64,000 bases of DNA from Aquirufa aurantiipilula (GCF_019923745.1 NZ_JAANOG010000003.1:62001-126000), one strand, 5' to 3'; shown: positions 17,489 through 27,711, counted from the stretch's first letter. Numbers and translations: made by a program. Notes: generated by a model from the letters alone, not told the origin.

Positions 17489-20400
17489 CTATTTTGCTAA
17501 CCGATTGATGTACACAAATGTGCTGATGTTGGGATACTTTCCGAAAAAATCCACATAATAGTAATACGTACCATCGGGCAATTTTCCATCACTTGTCATC
17601 AAACCAATAGTTTTATCGCTTAAGCCACCCCAATTATTTTGATAATTATTGGTTTCATAAACCACTTCACCCCATCGGTTCACAATAACAAATCGATTCG
17701 GTTGCCTACGAAAGATACCGGGTATCACGAGTACATCATTGATTCCATCTTGGTTGGGAGAAATAGCTTGTGGGGCAAAAATTTCACAAATATCCGCATC
17801 TATACGATTGTCTATTCCATCCTTGTCACAATCAGTCATTCCTCCAAAATTGATATCATTTTCAAGGGTATCAAGCATGCCATCATTATCATCATCGCTA
17901 TCCCGGTAATCTAGGGTCATATCCAAATCTGTATCCAAGGGTCGTAGCGGATTAGGCCCTGCTTCCTCTGTATCGCTTAATCCATTGTTATCAGAATCCA
18001 CATCTCGGTAATCAGCTAGTTCGTCTTCATCTGAATCTATCGGTACTTGAACATTCGGACCAACTTCTATTGTATCGGGTATACCATCATTATCCGAATC
18101 TACATCTCGGAAATCCACTTTCCCATCTAAGTCAGTATCCAAAGGGTGAATTACATCTGGACCTACTTCTATCTCGTCAGGAATTGTATCATTATCCGAA
18201 TCACGATCCAAATAATCCGGTTGGGTATCATCATCCGTATCAATGGGTTTCAAAGGAATTGACCCCACTTCCACTGAATCGGGAATCGTATCATTATCTG
18301 AATCTTCATCTCGATAATTTGGCCATCCATCTTGATCTGTATCAACGGGAATTAAAGGTTCATTTCCTGCCTCTACAGCATCGGAAATCGTGTCATTATC
18401 CGAATCCAAATCTCTAAAATCTCCCAAACCATCTTTATCCGAATCCAAAGGCTTCGATGGATTTGATCCAGCCTCCACAATATCGCTAATACCATCATTA
18501 TCAGAATCTTTATCTCGATAATCAGGCAATCCATCTGCATCACTATCCACGGGCTTTGTTAGGTCTAGCCCAGCTTCTAATCCATCCAACATGCCATCCA
18601 TGTCGGAATCTATATCTCGAAAATCAGCCTGGCCATCCTCATCCGTATCCCATGGATTATTGACATCTGGTCCCGCCTCCATCTCATCCCCTATTCCGTC
18701 ATTGTCAGCATCTACATCACGATAGTCGGGTCTCCCATCTAAATCTGTGTCAAATACATGTTGAAAATTCCCCGCCTCTATTGCATCTGGAATATGGTCA
18801 TTATCTGAATCTATATCTCGAAAATCGGCCTGACCGTCTGAATCAGAATCTAGGGGTTTAATCGGATTTAAACCCGCTTCTAAAGCATCCAAAATGCCAT
18901 CATTATCGGAATCCAAATCCACATAATCCGGCTTTCCATCTAAATCAGAATCTATTGGCTCTGCCGAAGGTATTCCCGATTCTACAAAATCAGGTATTGA
19001 ATCATTGTCAGAATCTACATCTTGATAATCTGCTTTACCATCTCCATCCGAATCAATTGGTTTGTCAGGATTTGAACCTGCCTCCACAGAATCAGGTATT
19101 CCATCATCATCTGCATCCAAATCCAAGTAATCTGGTTTCCCATCTAAATCTGTATCAAGAGGGTTATTCGGATTCGAGCCAATTTCTATTGCATCTGGAA
19201 TTAGATCATTATCCGAATCATAGTCCTCAAAATCGTGCAAACCATCTCCATCACTATCTCTTGGTTGTTGGCAATCTCCAGCCTCTTGACTATCCAGCAT
19301 CCCATCGTTATCAGAATCCAAATCCCTAAAATTCGCAATTCCATCCCCATCTCCATCAGCTCCCCATTCCTTGCTATCTGGAATGCAATCATTGTCTGAA
19401 TCCAAATCCAAAAAATCAGAGCTACCATCTGAATCGGTATCAATAACTTTTACATATTGACCTCGATCATCCCAACCATCATCCAAATCATCCTTCCTTT
19501 GTGAACAAGAAGCACATTTATTTTTTCCCTCCCAAGCATCTGGGATACCATCTTGATCTGAATCCAAATCCAAGTAATTAGGTACTCCATCCAAATCATT
19601 GTCCACATTCCTTTCATCTTGATCTCCAAGCCAATCCCCATCAGAATCCAAGTCGCGGTAATTGGGAAATCCTTCTCCATCTTCATCCTTTGTTCCTTCT
19701 ATCGCATCTGATATTTCATCATTGTCAGCATCTAAATCTACATAATCTGGCTTCCCATCATGATCTGTATCTGGAATAGGAGCTGGACTACCGCCCAAAC
19801 CTATTTCTAGAAAATCAGCCAACCCATTGCCATTCGTATCTAGCAAAAAGCCTTTCTTATCCACTCGACCATCATAATTATCGTCCAGATTTCCTCTTGC
19901 AATATTACTGGCTTCCCAAACATCCATAATACCATCATTGTCTGAATCCAAATCTAGGTAATTGGGTATACCATCCCCATCTGTGTCAACTTCCCCTTCG
20001 GTTGAATCCAATATGCCATCATTATCTGAATCTAGGTCGAGATAATTAGCGTGTCGGTCACCATCTGTATCTCGATTTTTCTCTCGTTCATCTGGTATTC
20101 CATCCCCATCAGAATCCATATCCATGGAATTCACTAATCCATCACTATCAAAATCTTGGCAGTTACCTTGAAGAGTAAAGGTTTGATAACATTCCATAGA
20201 ATTGGGAATACCATCACTATCAAAATCTGCCATTAGAATTTCCATCAAATTACTAGTAATTTTTATTCCTGAGCTATGCGAAAAAGTAAAGAAACCTCTT
20301 CCTTCCTGACCTAAATACATCATCCCCAATTGGCTCAAATCTGCCATTCCATGAACAAAATCACTGGATTTGTTTAATTGATTCCCGCCAGAAAGACCAG

Positions 20401-23400
20401 CAATATAGCCTGGCAAGGTACTGGATACCTGTATGGGATTTAAACTTGCATCAAAATCAAGGAGGATATTGCCATATGCGTCCAAAGTACTCAATGTATT
20501 CAGGCCTGCAAAAGGAGTTTCAGTGGTTTGAGGACTAGTCATTTGTAAATGAAACTTGGCCAAAGGGCCAGCTTTTACTGAGACCGGCAAATAATTGGAA
20601 GTGAGTGTATCTTCCAATAATTGAACTTGAATTTGAGCCAAAGTAGCATGAAACAACTTCATCGACACTTGGGCAATTCCACCTACAAAATCGATACTCG
20701 TGGTAGATCCAAAATTTCTAATTTGCGATTCCCGATCTATCGCCTGAGGAAAAACTACCGGATTAGTCGAATTCTTGGCCCCACTAAATAAGACTGTCTT
20801 AGTCCCGGAATAGGTATCTACCAAGTCTCCGACTTCATTCATGACCTTTATCGTAATTATATTTTCAATTCCTGCTATTTGGGTTGAATCCCCCGAAATT
20901 TGAAGCTGAGTTGGTTTAATTAAATCCGATTGAATGTGGATTTCACTCTGGATACTCAATCCGGTGCTAGGGCTAAATGTCAACATATCCTGACCAACTA
21001 GCCCAGAATAAATCATTCCAAGCTGTGTCAAATTGGCGACACCTTGACTAAAGTCGCTTGAACTAACCAGTCGAAAACCACCAGATAATCCGGAGATTGT
21101 TCCACCCTGACTAGTACTGATTGCAATTGGGTTTAATGCTGCATTAAATGTGCTTACGGGATTTCCATACTCATCTTGAGCTATCAACAAATTAGTTCCA
21201 TAAAATGGCTTTTGATTGACTTGTGGATTTTGCAATCGAACACTTAATTTTTGAAATGATTTCTCTGAAACACGAATGGCTAATTTGTCCAAACCTGTCG
21301 TATTGATAAAACCTTCCGTGGCACTGAGGGAATCGATACCTGATTTATATACAATGATTTGAACTTGTGCCTCTCCATTAGTAAAATTGACGGGGGTATT
21401 AATTCCAAAATCAATGCCATTGGCTTGGGATTTGAAGTTAGTGGCCAAAGAAGAATTTGTGCCTGAAAACTGAAGTATTTTAGTGCCCGTATATGTGCTA
21501 ATAAGTATTCCTCTACGATTCGCAGCAACTATTCTGATGGTTTGACTTGATCCTGCTATCTGATTGGAACTTCCGCTAATGATGAATTTAGAAGCTTGAT
21601 TTATATCTATTATTTTTATTTGGGCTCTAGCACAAACACCTGTCAGGGAATTACAAACTTCATATACTATGGACACGGAATCTTCTTCCCATGCAGTAGC
21701 AGTATAAGTCATTAATCCCGTCATGGAATTAAAATTGACCATGCCTTTTTCTGTTCCTGAAACCCGACGTAAACTGGTACTAGGTCCAGGTAAAAAATCA
21801 TCGTTTTTCAATACTTGAAGGCTAATTGGTCCCTGACTAAAAGCCTGCTGAATTACATCATTTTGTGCAACAGGAACCTTGGGATTGGGATCTGATGCAT
21901 TTACATTTCCGTCATCATCATAATCATCATCACAAGCATCTCCCATACCATCCTTATCTGTATCTAGTTGATTTGGATTATAGCTTGAAGGGCAATTATC
22001 TTCAAAGTCAACCACCCCATCTCCATCTGTATCAGTTTCATCTCGGAAAATCAAATTGGAAAAATAGGATTTTTGTTGATTTCCCACTGATTCAAGACCG
22101 ATGGTCACCACACTTAAATTTGCTTCTGGTTTTAATAGTTTTTTAGCATAGATGAACTGGTTTAAAGTAAAATAATTTGAGGTATTATTTTGACCTATAT
22201 CATACCCTAATCGCAAAGACCCTGATCCATAAAATGTACCTCCTGTCGCAATATCTGCGTAATTATTCACCACATTTGCCTGAAAATTAGGACCTATTCT
22301 CCTTACAACACTGCTCAAACGCATGGTCCTATCTTTTGCAATTCGGAAAGATTTACGCAAGAGACCGTGGTCAAACAATGTTGGACTTACATTTTCAATA
22401 ACCACGTTCCCCGATTCCTGATAAATTTTAGTAGATCTATTAGCCAAATAGTAAGCGTACCAATCATCGGAATAATCAAACAAATTAATGTTATGTCGTT
22501 TTTTCAATTGAATGGTATACGAGTCAAGCACCTGATGATTGGCATCTTGCATTTCAATGGTCAAGTCAACCTCTTGTTGATTTCCGAGAATACTGTAAGG
22601 GATTTCATTATTACCGTGCTGACTGGAGGAAATCACTTTATTCCCCTTTTTTATTACATACCAATTTTGATTGCTCAAATAATTTATACTGCGAATATTG
22701 ATGCGTACTGTATGAAATGGGGAGATAAACCAAAGTAAATTTTCATAGCGAATCAATTTATCTGGATGTGGAGAAAATGAACTAATGGCCGCTTCAGTAG
22801 CTGGATTTAAGTTAAACTTTGCGACATACTTAAAAAATGGAACCAGGTTCGTCTGGGTACAATTAGCTGTCGCTTGGGCGATATTACTTAATGCATCTTC
22901 TATGGTATTGACTTTTGGCATCTTCCGTAATTCTTGAAAAAATTTAGGAAAAATGGTGGATTTCCCAAAGGTGCTAATCAATCCTTCCAAGAGCCCTACT
23001 GGCTTCCATGCTGGTTCATCGTCGGTATTCGTCCCCGTACCTCGGTTATAATCATTATAGCCTATTCGGTCCCATTTGGCCCAAACATTATAAGGATTCG
23101 CGTCCAAATCATTGATATACCCAATAAAATTTTCTTTAAACCAAGAGATATTCAATAAGCTCTCATTAAACTTCCTTTGCTGGGGATCTGTCAATAAATC
23201 ATTGAAGGCATAAGCGGTAAATAAACTCGCAAATGCCTCGGCCATTCCGCCATTTTTTTCTTGACTATTGGGGTTATAGGGAAAAAGAACTTTGGAGCTA
23301 AAATCAAAGAAATTTCGACCAAACTCATAGGCTAAAATAACATCTCTATTGACATTGGTATTGTTTTTAAGGTTAAAATAGATATTGTCAAATCCACTCA

Positions 23401-26400
23401 CTTCGATACCTTTGGCTCCTACCAAACCACAACCCGATCCACAAGATGGAATACCAAAAAACACACTTGTTTTATAGCCAAAATCCGGGTTTCCTCCAGG
23501 AGGTTCATAGCCCAATGAATTTTTATAAAAATCATATAAGGCATCTGTTCTTTCCACCAATTTTGCCAGCGTAGCTGCATCGGTTAATTGATCATTACTA
23601 ATGATTGATTTGTCTATCCTTAATACGGTATTTCTTCCTTGAATGGACCAAACAGGAATTTGTCGACGATCAAATGAAAAATACAAATCATCCGTCAAGC
23701 CATATTGAAGACCAGAAGGACTTGTCACGTTGCCCAAAACAACTTTTACGACAAGATTGTCCCCAGCTAAGTGGCTATTCAAAACACCGTCACTTACTTG
23801 AATGACATCTTCATTGCTGACCGTTTTAAGAATTAATTCCAAGGTGGCTGAACCCTCAAAAAATTCCACAGCAGTAGATTGGCCGAATGGAATACCCAAA
23901 GCTGTAGCTGTATTTTGAAAGTTACTAGGATTGGCGGATTCTGAAAATACCAAATTTTTAATTCCTGAATAGGTGCGAACCAAAACACCGTTCGCATCTT
24001 TTGCCTCCAATTTGATATATTGACTTTTCCCTGAAAACTGAATGGATGAGCCCGTTATGACTAAGCGTTCCTCTTTATCTGATATCACAATTCCACTCGA
24101 CTGAGTACTGATCAAACTTGATTCATTCGAAAGGGAAAAGACGAAATTGGAAGAAAATACCTCCAATGAATTTACTTCAGAAGAGAAAGTGGTTTTTTTG
24201 GATAATAAAGTTTTACGGTTTAAGGTGGCAACAGCTGGTTGAAATATGAAACCTAATGCTGTAAGATTAGCCACTCCATTTTTAAAATCTGATACTTGAT
24301 TTAATACATTATTTTGGGCACTGCCAAGACCCAGCACTTGACCCATGCCTGAACTTACCTGAATACTAATAGGTTGTAAACTGGCATTAAAATCAAGACA
24401 AATATTACCAAAGGCATCTTTTACCGTTAGCGTATTATTCCCAACAAAGGGCTTTCCTCGCGTTTGAGGGCTACTGATATTGGCCACTAATTGCTTGGGG
24501 CTATTGGCCTTGACTTGAATCAAAAAATCATTTCCTGACATGGCCCCCGAAACACTTGTCTCTCGTACTGAAATCGAAGCGGTTTCTGCTAAATATAAAT
24601 AAACCGGGACCTGAGCTTTTCCATTAATGAAGGATATAGAAATAGCTTTCCCAAATGGTGATTCTATAGCTGTGCTATTATTTTGAACTTTAGCTTGATA
24701 GCTTGTATTGGGAATATTTCTTGCTCCTGTGAAAACTAGCACTTTATTTCCATGGTAGGTAAAATCCGTTTCACCTAACGAAGTCAAAGCACTTATAGTC
24801 AAAGTTTGTGACTCCCCTGCCAATTGAGTCGAGTTAGCTGAGATATACAACTTAGTCGACTGATTGGAATTGACAAATTGAATGGAATGACTCGTAGTTT
24901 CAATTCCATTTTGTGCCACAAATCTAAATGAAGTACCAGTAGCTCCTTGATAAAAAAAGCCCTTTTCTGTCAAATCAAGTTCCCCTCGAACAAAATCTGA
25001 AGTTCGATTTAAGGTATAAGTATTCCCAAGACTTTTAAATCCCCATGCTCCCGTATTTTGAGCTTGTACATGAATTGGGTTTTGCTGAGCATCAAAATCG
25101 ATGCACACATTTCCATATTCATCCATTGCTTTTAGCGAATTAATCCCTTGAAAAACTTGTCCATTTACCTGTGGACTTGTTAAACTAATATCAAAATGAT
25201 GAAAACTTGAGGCCTTCACATTCACGGATAAATGATTTTCAACCCGACTTACAGCTCCTAAAAACTCAGAGACTCCCAAAGACACATTTTCTGCCTGATA
25301 CAATATCACCTGAGTGCTTGCAATCCCATTCTTAAATTGAATGGAGGTAAGAGTACCAAAATTGGTAGGTACGGATAAACTATTTAATGCTGTAGGTGCT
25401 TTGTCAACAGAGGCTGCCACTGAAGCTCCATGAAAAAGTAATTCCTTTACTCCATTAAAATTAGTGAGTGTATTATTTGAAGAGTCTAACAACTTGAGCG
25501 TTATGGTTTGAGGCACTCCGGCTATTTGATTGCTTGCCCCTTCTACTTGTATTCGATTATAATATGAGGCTCCAGGATAAAAAACTATGTTTTCGGCTTT
25601 TTCCGTGTAGCCCGATTTTAAAGAAAAAATCAAATCGGCTTCCCCAATTTTTCCCGTGTAAATCATTTTCAAAACACTCAAGTCGGCCTTACCATTGATT
25701 AAGTCCGAACTCTGATTGATGATATTATTCTTTTCTGAACCCAAACCATGAATGATTCCACCCAAACTATTACTGACAGTAATGGGATTTTGGGAAGCAT
25801 CAAAATGACTAACCTCATTGCCATAGCTATCCGTTATTTGAATAGTACCAGAAATAGGCTCCCCTACTTTCTGGGTTTCCGCTATTTTAAGTTTTAGTTC
25901 ATTACCCGACAATGGCAGGACTTCTATTTCCAATTTCTCCTCTTCATTGGATGAAAATTGATCATCTTTCATTGAAATCAATGCCTTTTCAGCTTTGAAT
26001 AAAGAAATACCTACATTAGCCACTCCTTGATTGAAGTTAATACTTACTTTACTTCCAAAAGGCACGCCATTGATATTTGGTTGAATCCCTTGTTTCAAGG
26101 AGGAATTAGCACCAAAGAACAATACATTTTTTATCCCCGTAAAGGACTTATCTAAATTACCATAGCGGTCTTGGATAAAGATGCTTAAGGGCATTTGAGA
26201 GCCAACCACTTGTTTAGGATTGATCGATTTTAATAAAAAAGAATGCTCTTGACCTACATCAAATCCTACAGTATCACTTGTATTGTATTTACTATTGCTA
26301 AATTGAAAGATGACTTTACCCGCTTTCCCTGTATATTTCATCCCCAAAGTAGCCAAATCAACAATGCCGGCCTGTGCATCACTCGCTTGATTGATGAGGT

Positions 26401-27100
26401 TATTTTTTGCAGAGCCCAATCCGCTTATTACCCCTCCAGTAGAAGTCGTTACTTTTATCGGATCTTGGGATGGATCAAAATCCGACAAGTTATTTCCATA
26501 GTTATCAGTCATGGCCAATATCCCCTGAATGGTTGACAATCGCGATTGCTGACTAAGTAAATCGGCCCAAAGGCGAATGTTTTTATTGGGTTTTACTTGA
26601 ACCAGTAATTTTTCATTTTCAAGACTTGACAATTCCTCCCCCTTAACTGATATGGCCGCCAATTCTTGTTTAAAAAGCTGGAGGCCAAAGGCGAATAATC
26701 CCTTAGTAAAATTCACTTGTAGTTTATCCCCAAATTTCACTCCATTTACTTTAGGAATTTGACCTAATCTAGCCACGTTTGCCCCTGAAAAAACCAGTGA
26801 TTTGGGCCCTTCATAAGAGGTTATAGTATTCCCTTGCGAGTCAACAGCCCTTACCACCATAGTTTTAACTTCTCCAGCCAAAAATTCGGTGGAGCTTGAA
26901 ATGGTAATTTTATATTTAACCGCCGGACCCGCCATTGGATTTGACAAGCTTACATCCGAATGGGCAAAAACAATGGGACTACCCCATAAAAGAATGGAGA
27001 AAATAATACCTTTAAGAAGGTATGAAACCAAGGATTTAATGAATAAATCAATGGTGGAATTACACTTTCTTTGAATCATGATGTACATGGGAAAAATCAT
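17489..27100 (-). CDS. Giant modular surface protein with T9SS type B sorting domain
   Basis: A 3203-residue exported protein; the actual start may be an ATG a few codons later (MIQRK...), before the hydrophobic segment ending FSILLWGSPIVFAHS. Approximate layout: modules at 61-283, 284-510, 511-744, 745-1008 and a half module from 1009, each opening with a sheet motif like GSSxQIAGxxQTI and SGTKxLxFSGA and continuing with a DxYGNxxxxFDAxxNPI half. Then come a peptidase-like region (about 1141-1440) with YEFGR at 1258-1262, a laminin-G-like stretch, a short TSP3 cluster (about 1685-1737), a cadherin-like segment, and two more modules (1835-2288). About 24 thrombospondin type 3 units (2289-3085) follow. 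The C terminus (about 3102-3203, FAPQAISPNQDGINDVL ... IVNRWGEVVYETNNY) is the gliding-motility-associated/T9SS type B domain. It is probably an adhesin or surface-layer protein; function unknown. Confidence 0.92.
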   Translation of the reverse strand: MIFPMYIMIQRKCNSTIDLFIKSLVSYLLKGIIFSILLWGSPIVFAHSDVSLSNPMAGPAVKYKITISSSTEFLAGEVKTMVVRAVDSQGNTITSYEGPKSLVFSGANVARLGQIPKVNGVKFGDKLQVNFTKGLFAFGLQLFKQELAAISVKGEELSSLENEKLLVQVKPNKNIRLWADLLSQQSRLSTIQGILAMTDNYGNNLSDFDPSQDPIKVTTSTGGVISGLGSAKNNLINQASDAQAGIVDLATLGMKYTGKAGKVIFQFSNSKYNTSDTVGFDVGQEHSFLLKSINPKQVVGSQMPLSIFIQDRYGNLDKSFTGIKNVLFFGANSSLKQGIQPNINGVPFGSKVSINFNQGVANVGISLFKAEKALISMKDDQFSSNEEEKLEIEVLPLSGNELKLKIAETQKVGEPISGTIQITDSYGNEVSHFDASQNPITVSNSLGGIIHGLGSEKNNIINQSSDLINGKADLSVLKMIYTGKIGEADLIFSLKSGYTEKAENIVFYPGASYYNRIQVEGASNQIAGVPQTITLKLLDSSNNTLTNFNGVKELLFHGASVAASVDKAPTALNSLSVPTNFGTLTSIQFKNGIASTQVILYQAENVSLGVSEFLGAVSRVENHLSVNVKASSFHHFDISLTSPQVNGQVFQGINSLKAMDEYGNVCIDFDAQQNPIHVQAQNTGAWGFKSLGNTYTLNRTSDFVRGELDLTEKGFFYQGATGTSFRFVAQNGIETTSHSIQFVNSNQSTKLYISANSTQLAGESQTLTISALTSLGETDFTYHGNKVLVFTGARNIPNTSYQAKVQNNSTAIESPFGKAISISFINGKAQVPVYLYLAETASISVRETSVSGAMSGNDFLIQVKANSPKQLVANISSPQTRGKPFVGNNTLTVKDAFGNICLDFNASLQPISIQVSSGMGQVLGLGSAQNNVLNQVSDFKNGVANLTALGFIFQPAVATLNRKTLLSKKTTFSSEVNSLEVFSSNFVFSLSNESSLISTQSSGIVISDKEERLVITGSSIQFSGKSQYIKLEAKDANGVLVRTYSGIKNLVFSESANPSNFQNTATALGIPFGQSTAVEFFEGSATLELILKTVSNEDVIQVSDGVLNSHLAGDNLVVKVVLGNVTSPSGLQYGLTDDLYFSFDRRQIPVWSIQGRNTVLRIDKSIISNDQLTDAATLAKLVERTDALYDFYKNSLGYEPPGGNPDFGYKTSVFFGIPSCGSGCGLVGAKGIEVSGFDNIYFNLKNNTNVNRDVILAYEFGRNFFDFSSKVLFPYNPNSQEKNGGMAEAFASLFTAYAFNDLLTDPQQRKFNESLLNISWFKENFIGYINDLDANPYNVWAKWDRIGYNDYNRGTGTNTDDEPAWKPVGLLEGLISTFGKSTIFPKFFQELRKMPKVNTIEDALSNIAQATANCTQTNLVPFFKYVAKFNLNPATEAAISSFSPHPDKLIRYENLLWFISPFHTVRINIRSINYLSNQNWYVIKKGNKVISSSQHGNNEIPYSILGNQQEVDLTIEMQDANHQVLDSYTIQLKKRHNINLFDYSDDWYAYYLANRSTKIYQESGNVVIENVSPTLFDHGLLRKSFRIAKDRTMRLSSVVRRIGPNFQANVVNNYADIATGGTFYGSGSLRLGYDIGQNNTSNYFTLNQFIYAKKLLKPEANLSVVTIGLESVGNQQKSYFSNLIFRDETDTDGDGVVDFEDNCPSSYNPNQLDTDKDGMGDACDDDYDDDGNVNASDPNPKVPVAQNDVIQQAFSQGPISLQVLKNDDFLPGPSTSLRRVSGTEKGMVNFNSMTGLMTYTATAWEEDSVSIVYEVCNSLTGVCARAQIKIIDINQASKFIISGSSNQIAGSSQTIRIVAANRRGILISTYTGTKILQFSGTNSSLATNFKSQANGIDFGINTPVNFTNGEAQVQIIVYKSGIDSLSATEGFINTTGLDKLAIRVSEKSFQKLSVRLQNPQVNQKPFYGTNLLIAQDEYGNPVSTFNAALNPIAISTSQGGTISGLSGGFRLVSSSDFSQGVANLTQLGMIYSGLVGQDMLTFSPSTGLSIQSEIHIQSDLIKPTQLQISGDSTQIAGIENIITIKVMNEVGDLVDTYSGTKTVLFSGAKNSTNPVVFPQAIDRESQIRNFGSTTSIDFVGGIAQVSMKLFHATLAQIQVQLLEDTLTSNYLPVSVKAGPLAKFHLQMTSPQTTETPFAGLNTLSTLDAYGNILLDFDASLNPIQVSSTLPGYIAGLSGGNQLNKSSDFVHGMADLSQLGMMYLGQEGRGFFTFSHSSGIKITSNLMEILMADFDSDGIPNSMECYQTFTLQGNCQDFDSDGLVNSMDMDSDGDGIPDEREKNRDTDGDRHANYLDLDSDNDGILDSTEGEVDTDGDGIPNYLDLDSDNDGIMDVWEASNIARGNLDDNYDGRVDKKGFLLDTNGNGLADFLEIGLGGSPAPIPDTDHDGKPDYVDLDADNDEISDAIEGTKDEDGEGFPNYRDLDSDGDWLGDQDERNVDNDLDGVPNYLDLDSDQDGIPDAWEGKNKCASCSQRKDDLDDGWDDRGQYVKVIDTDSDGSSDFLDLDSDNDCIPDSKEWGADGDGDGIANFRDLDSDNDGMLDSQEAGDCQQPRDSDGDGLHDFEDYDSDNDLIPDAIEIGSNPNNPLDTDLDGKPDYLDLDADDDGIPDSVEAGSNPDKPIDSDGDGKADYQDVDSDNDSIPDFVESGIPSAEPIDSDLDGKPDYVDLDSDNDGILDALEAGLNPIKPLDSDSDGQADFRDIDSDNDHIPDAIEAGNFQHVFDTDLDGRPDYRDVDADNDGIGDEMEAGPDVNNPWDTDEDGQADFRDIDSDMDGMLDGLEAGLDLTKPVDSDADGLPDYRDKDSDNDGISDIVEAGSNPSKPLDSDKDGLGDFRDLDSDNDTISDAVEAGNEPLIPVDTDQDGWPNYRDEDSDNDTIPDSVEVGSIPLKPIDTDDDTQPDYLDRDSDNDTIPDEIEVGPDVIHPLDTDLDGKVDFRDVDSDNDGIPDTIEVGPNVQVPIDSDEDELADYRDVDSDNNGLSDTEEAGPNPLRPLDTDLDMTLDYRDSDDDNDGMLDTLENDINFGGMTDCDKDGIDNRIDADICEIFAPQAISPNQDGINDVLVIPGIFRRQPNRFVIVNRWGEVVYETNNYQNNWGGLSDKTIGLMTSDGKLPDGTYYYYVDFFGKYPNISTFVYINRLAK
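17840..20236 (-). repeat. Thrombospondin type 3 (calcium-binding) repeat array within the giant gene
   Basis: About 24 in-frame units each holding one or two DxDxDG loops. The 14 units nearest the C terminus (about 17840-19260) form a very regular 33-34 residue period of the form DSDxDGxxDYxDxDSDNDGIPDxxEAG plus a short Pro-containing linker. The repeats are protein-level; the DNA copies have diverged at many synonymous sites. Such arrays bind calcium and form stiff stalks. Confidence 0.9.
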
Positions 27101-27549
27101 TGGGATGCTAGTAGAGGCTTCCTGTCAAATTGAAATTCCTTCGATTTTGACCTATGTAACGAAATGATAGACGTTAGAAAAATGAAGATTTTTCTAGTAG
27201 GTCAATGAATCACAAGGGAGCTTGTCTATTTCAGACAATTGCCCTAGTCAGCACAGCAAATTCAGAGAATGAATAGTCCACGTGAAGTATCAAGCCATTT
27301 GCTTGAAACTCACTCAAACAAAAAGAATGGTGAAGAAAGCTTGGAAAAGCTTTGGTTGAAAACTTCAAAAAAAATACAGGAGGAGGCGCCAATTCTTGGC
27401 TAATAATAGAACGCATGGTATAAATTTTAGTGGTTAGATTGCCATTAGGCGATGCTAAACTATACAATCAGTCCTAGTATTCCAATTTTATTTCCAGAAG
27501 ATTTGTTCTCAATTTCGAAGGGTGCTTTTTTCCATCTTGGATACATTGG
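27101..27549. other. Intergenic region upstream of the tyr leader
   Basis: About 450 bases between the divergent giant gene and the tyr leader promoter. I see no convincing gene: the two 78-codon open frames here have no recognisable features, and one of them runs through the leader. The 5' untranslated region and promoter of the giant gene must lie here, but I found no clear TAnnTTTG box on the minus strand. Confidence 0.4.
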
Positions 27550-27580
27550 TTTGCATAAAAACATTTTTTTTATACCTTTG
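27550..27580 (+). promoter_or_regulatory. Promoter of the tyr leader-aminotransferase-tyrA unit
   Basis: A full Bacteroidota promoter: the -33 box TTTG at 27550-27553, 19 nt of spacing, and a perfect -7 box TACCTTTG at 27573-27580. The expected transcription start is a few bases downstream, at or just before the leader ATGs at 27585 and 27591. Confidence 0.8.
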
Positions 27581-27590
27581 GCACATGATT

Positions 27591-27650
27591 ATGCATTCAA
27601 CTACTTATTATCGCGCTTATTATTACGCAGGATTCACATCCTGCCAATAG
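27591..27650 (+). CDS. Tyrosine-rich leader peptide (attenuation)
   Basis: A 19-codon ORF, MHSTTYYRAYYYAGFTSCQ, ending with TAG at 27648-27650. An in-frame ATG at 27585 would add two residues, but lies very close to the expected transcription start. Five Tyr codons occur as YY (27606-27611) and YYY (27618-27626), plus one Phe, far above chance for a random frame. It lies between a perfect promoter and an intrinsic terminator directly in front of an aromatic-type aminotransferase and tyrA. This is the arrangement of ribosome-stalling leader peptides of amino-acid operons, here sensing Tyr-tRNA. Confidence 0.8.
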   Translation: MHSTTYYRAYYYAGFTSCQ

Positions 27651-27711
27651 GCTATTGTAGGTATAGATTTAATTTAAACTTATTATGAGCCGGCCCCAAG
27701 TCGGTTTTTTT
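27627..27711 (+). promoter_or_regulatory. Tyrosine attenuator: alternative hairpins and terminator
   Basis: A perfect 7-bp hairpin (GCAGGAT 27627-27633, loop TCAC, ATCCTGC 27638-27644) starts right after the YYY codons. A competing hairpin pairs CCTGC and AAT (27640-27648, one bulged C) with ATT and GTAGG (27654-27661). The terminator stem is AGCCGGC (27688-27694), loop CCCAA, GTCGGTT (27700-27706, two G-U pairs), with a T run to 27711. GGCTAT at 27650-27655 can pair with AT-AGCC at 27685-27691 (bulged G) as a weak antiterminator. A ribosome at the leader stop would cover this element and permit termination; one stalled on the Tyr codons would leave it free. The pairings are seen; the mechanism is inferred. 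Confidence 0.7.

Noticed and set aside
18070-18417. Open frames on the plus strand opposite the TSP3 array
   Set aside because: They are shadows of the strongly biased Asp-rich codons of the giant gene and show no domain or start signals.
17840-19260. Regular ~101-bp DNA periodicity resembling a CRISPR-like or tandem satellite array
   Set aside because: The repeats are in frame, encode TSP3 calcium loops, and vary at synonymous sites; there are no identical repeats with unique spacers.
27231-27467. 78-codon minus-strand ORF upstream of the giant gene
   Set aside because: No signal, motif or start context supports it; composition looks random.
27452-27688. 78-codon plus-strand ORF across the tyr leader region
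   Set aside because: It runs over the promoter in another frame and the attenuator explains the region better.
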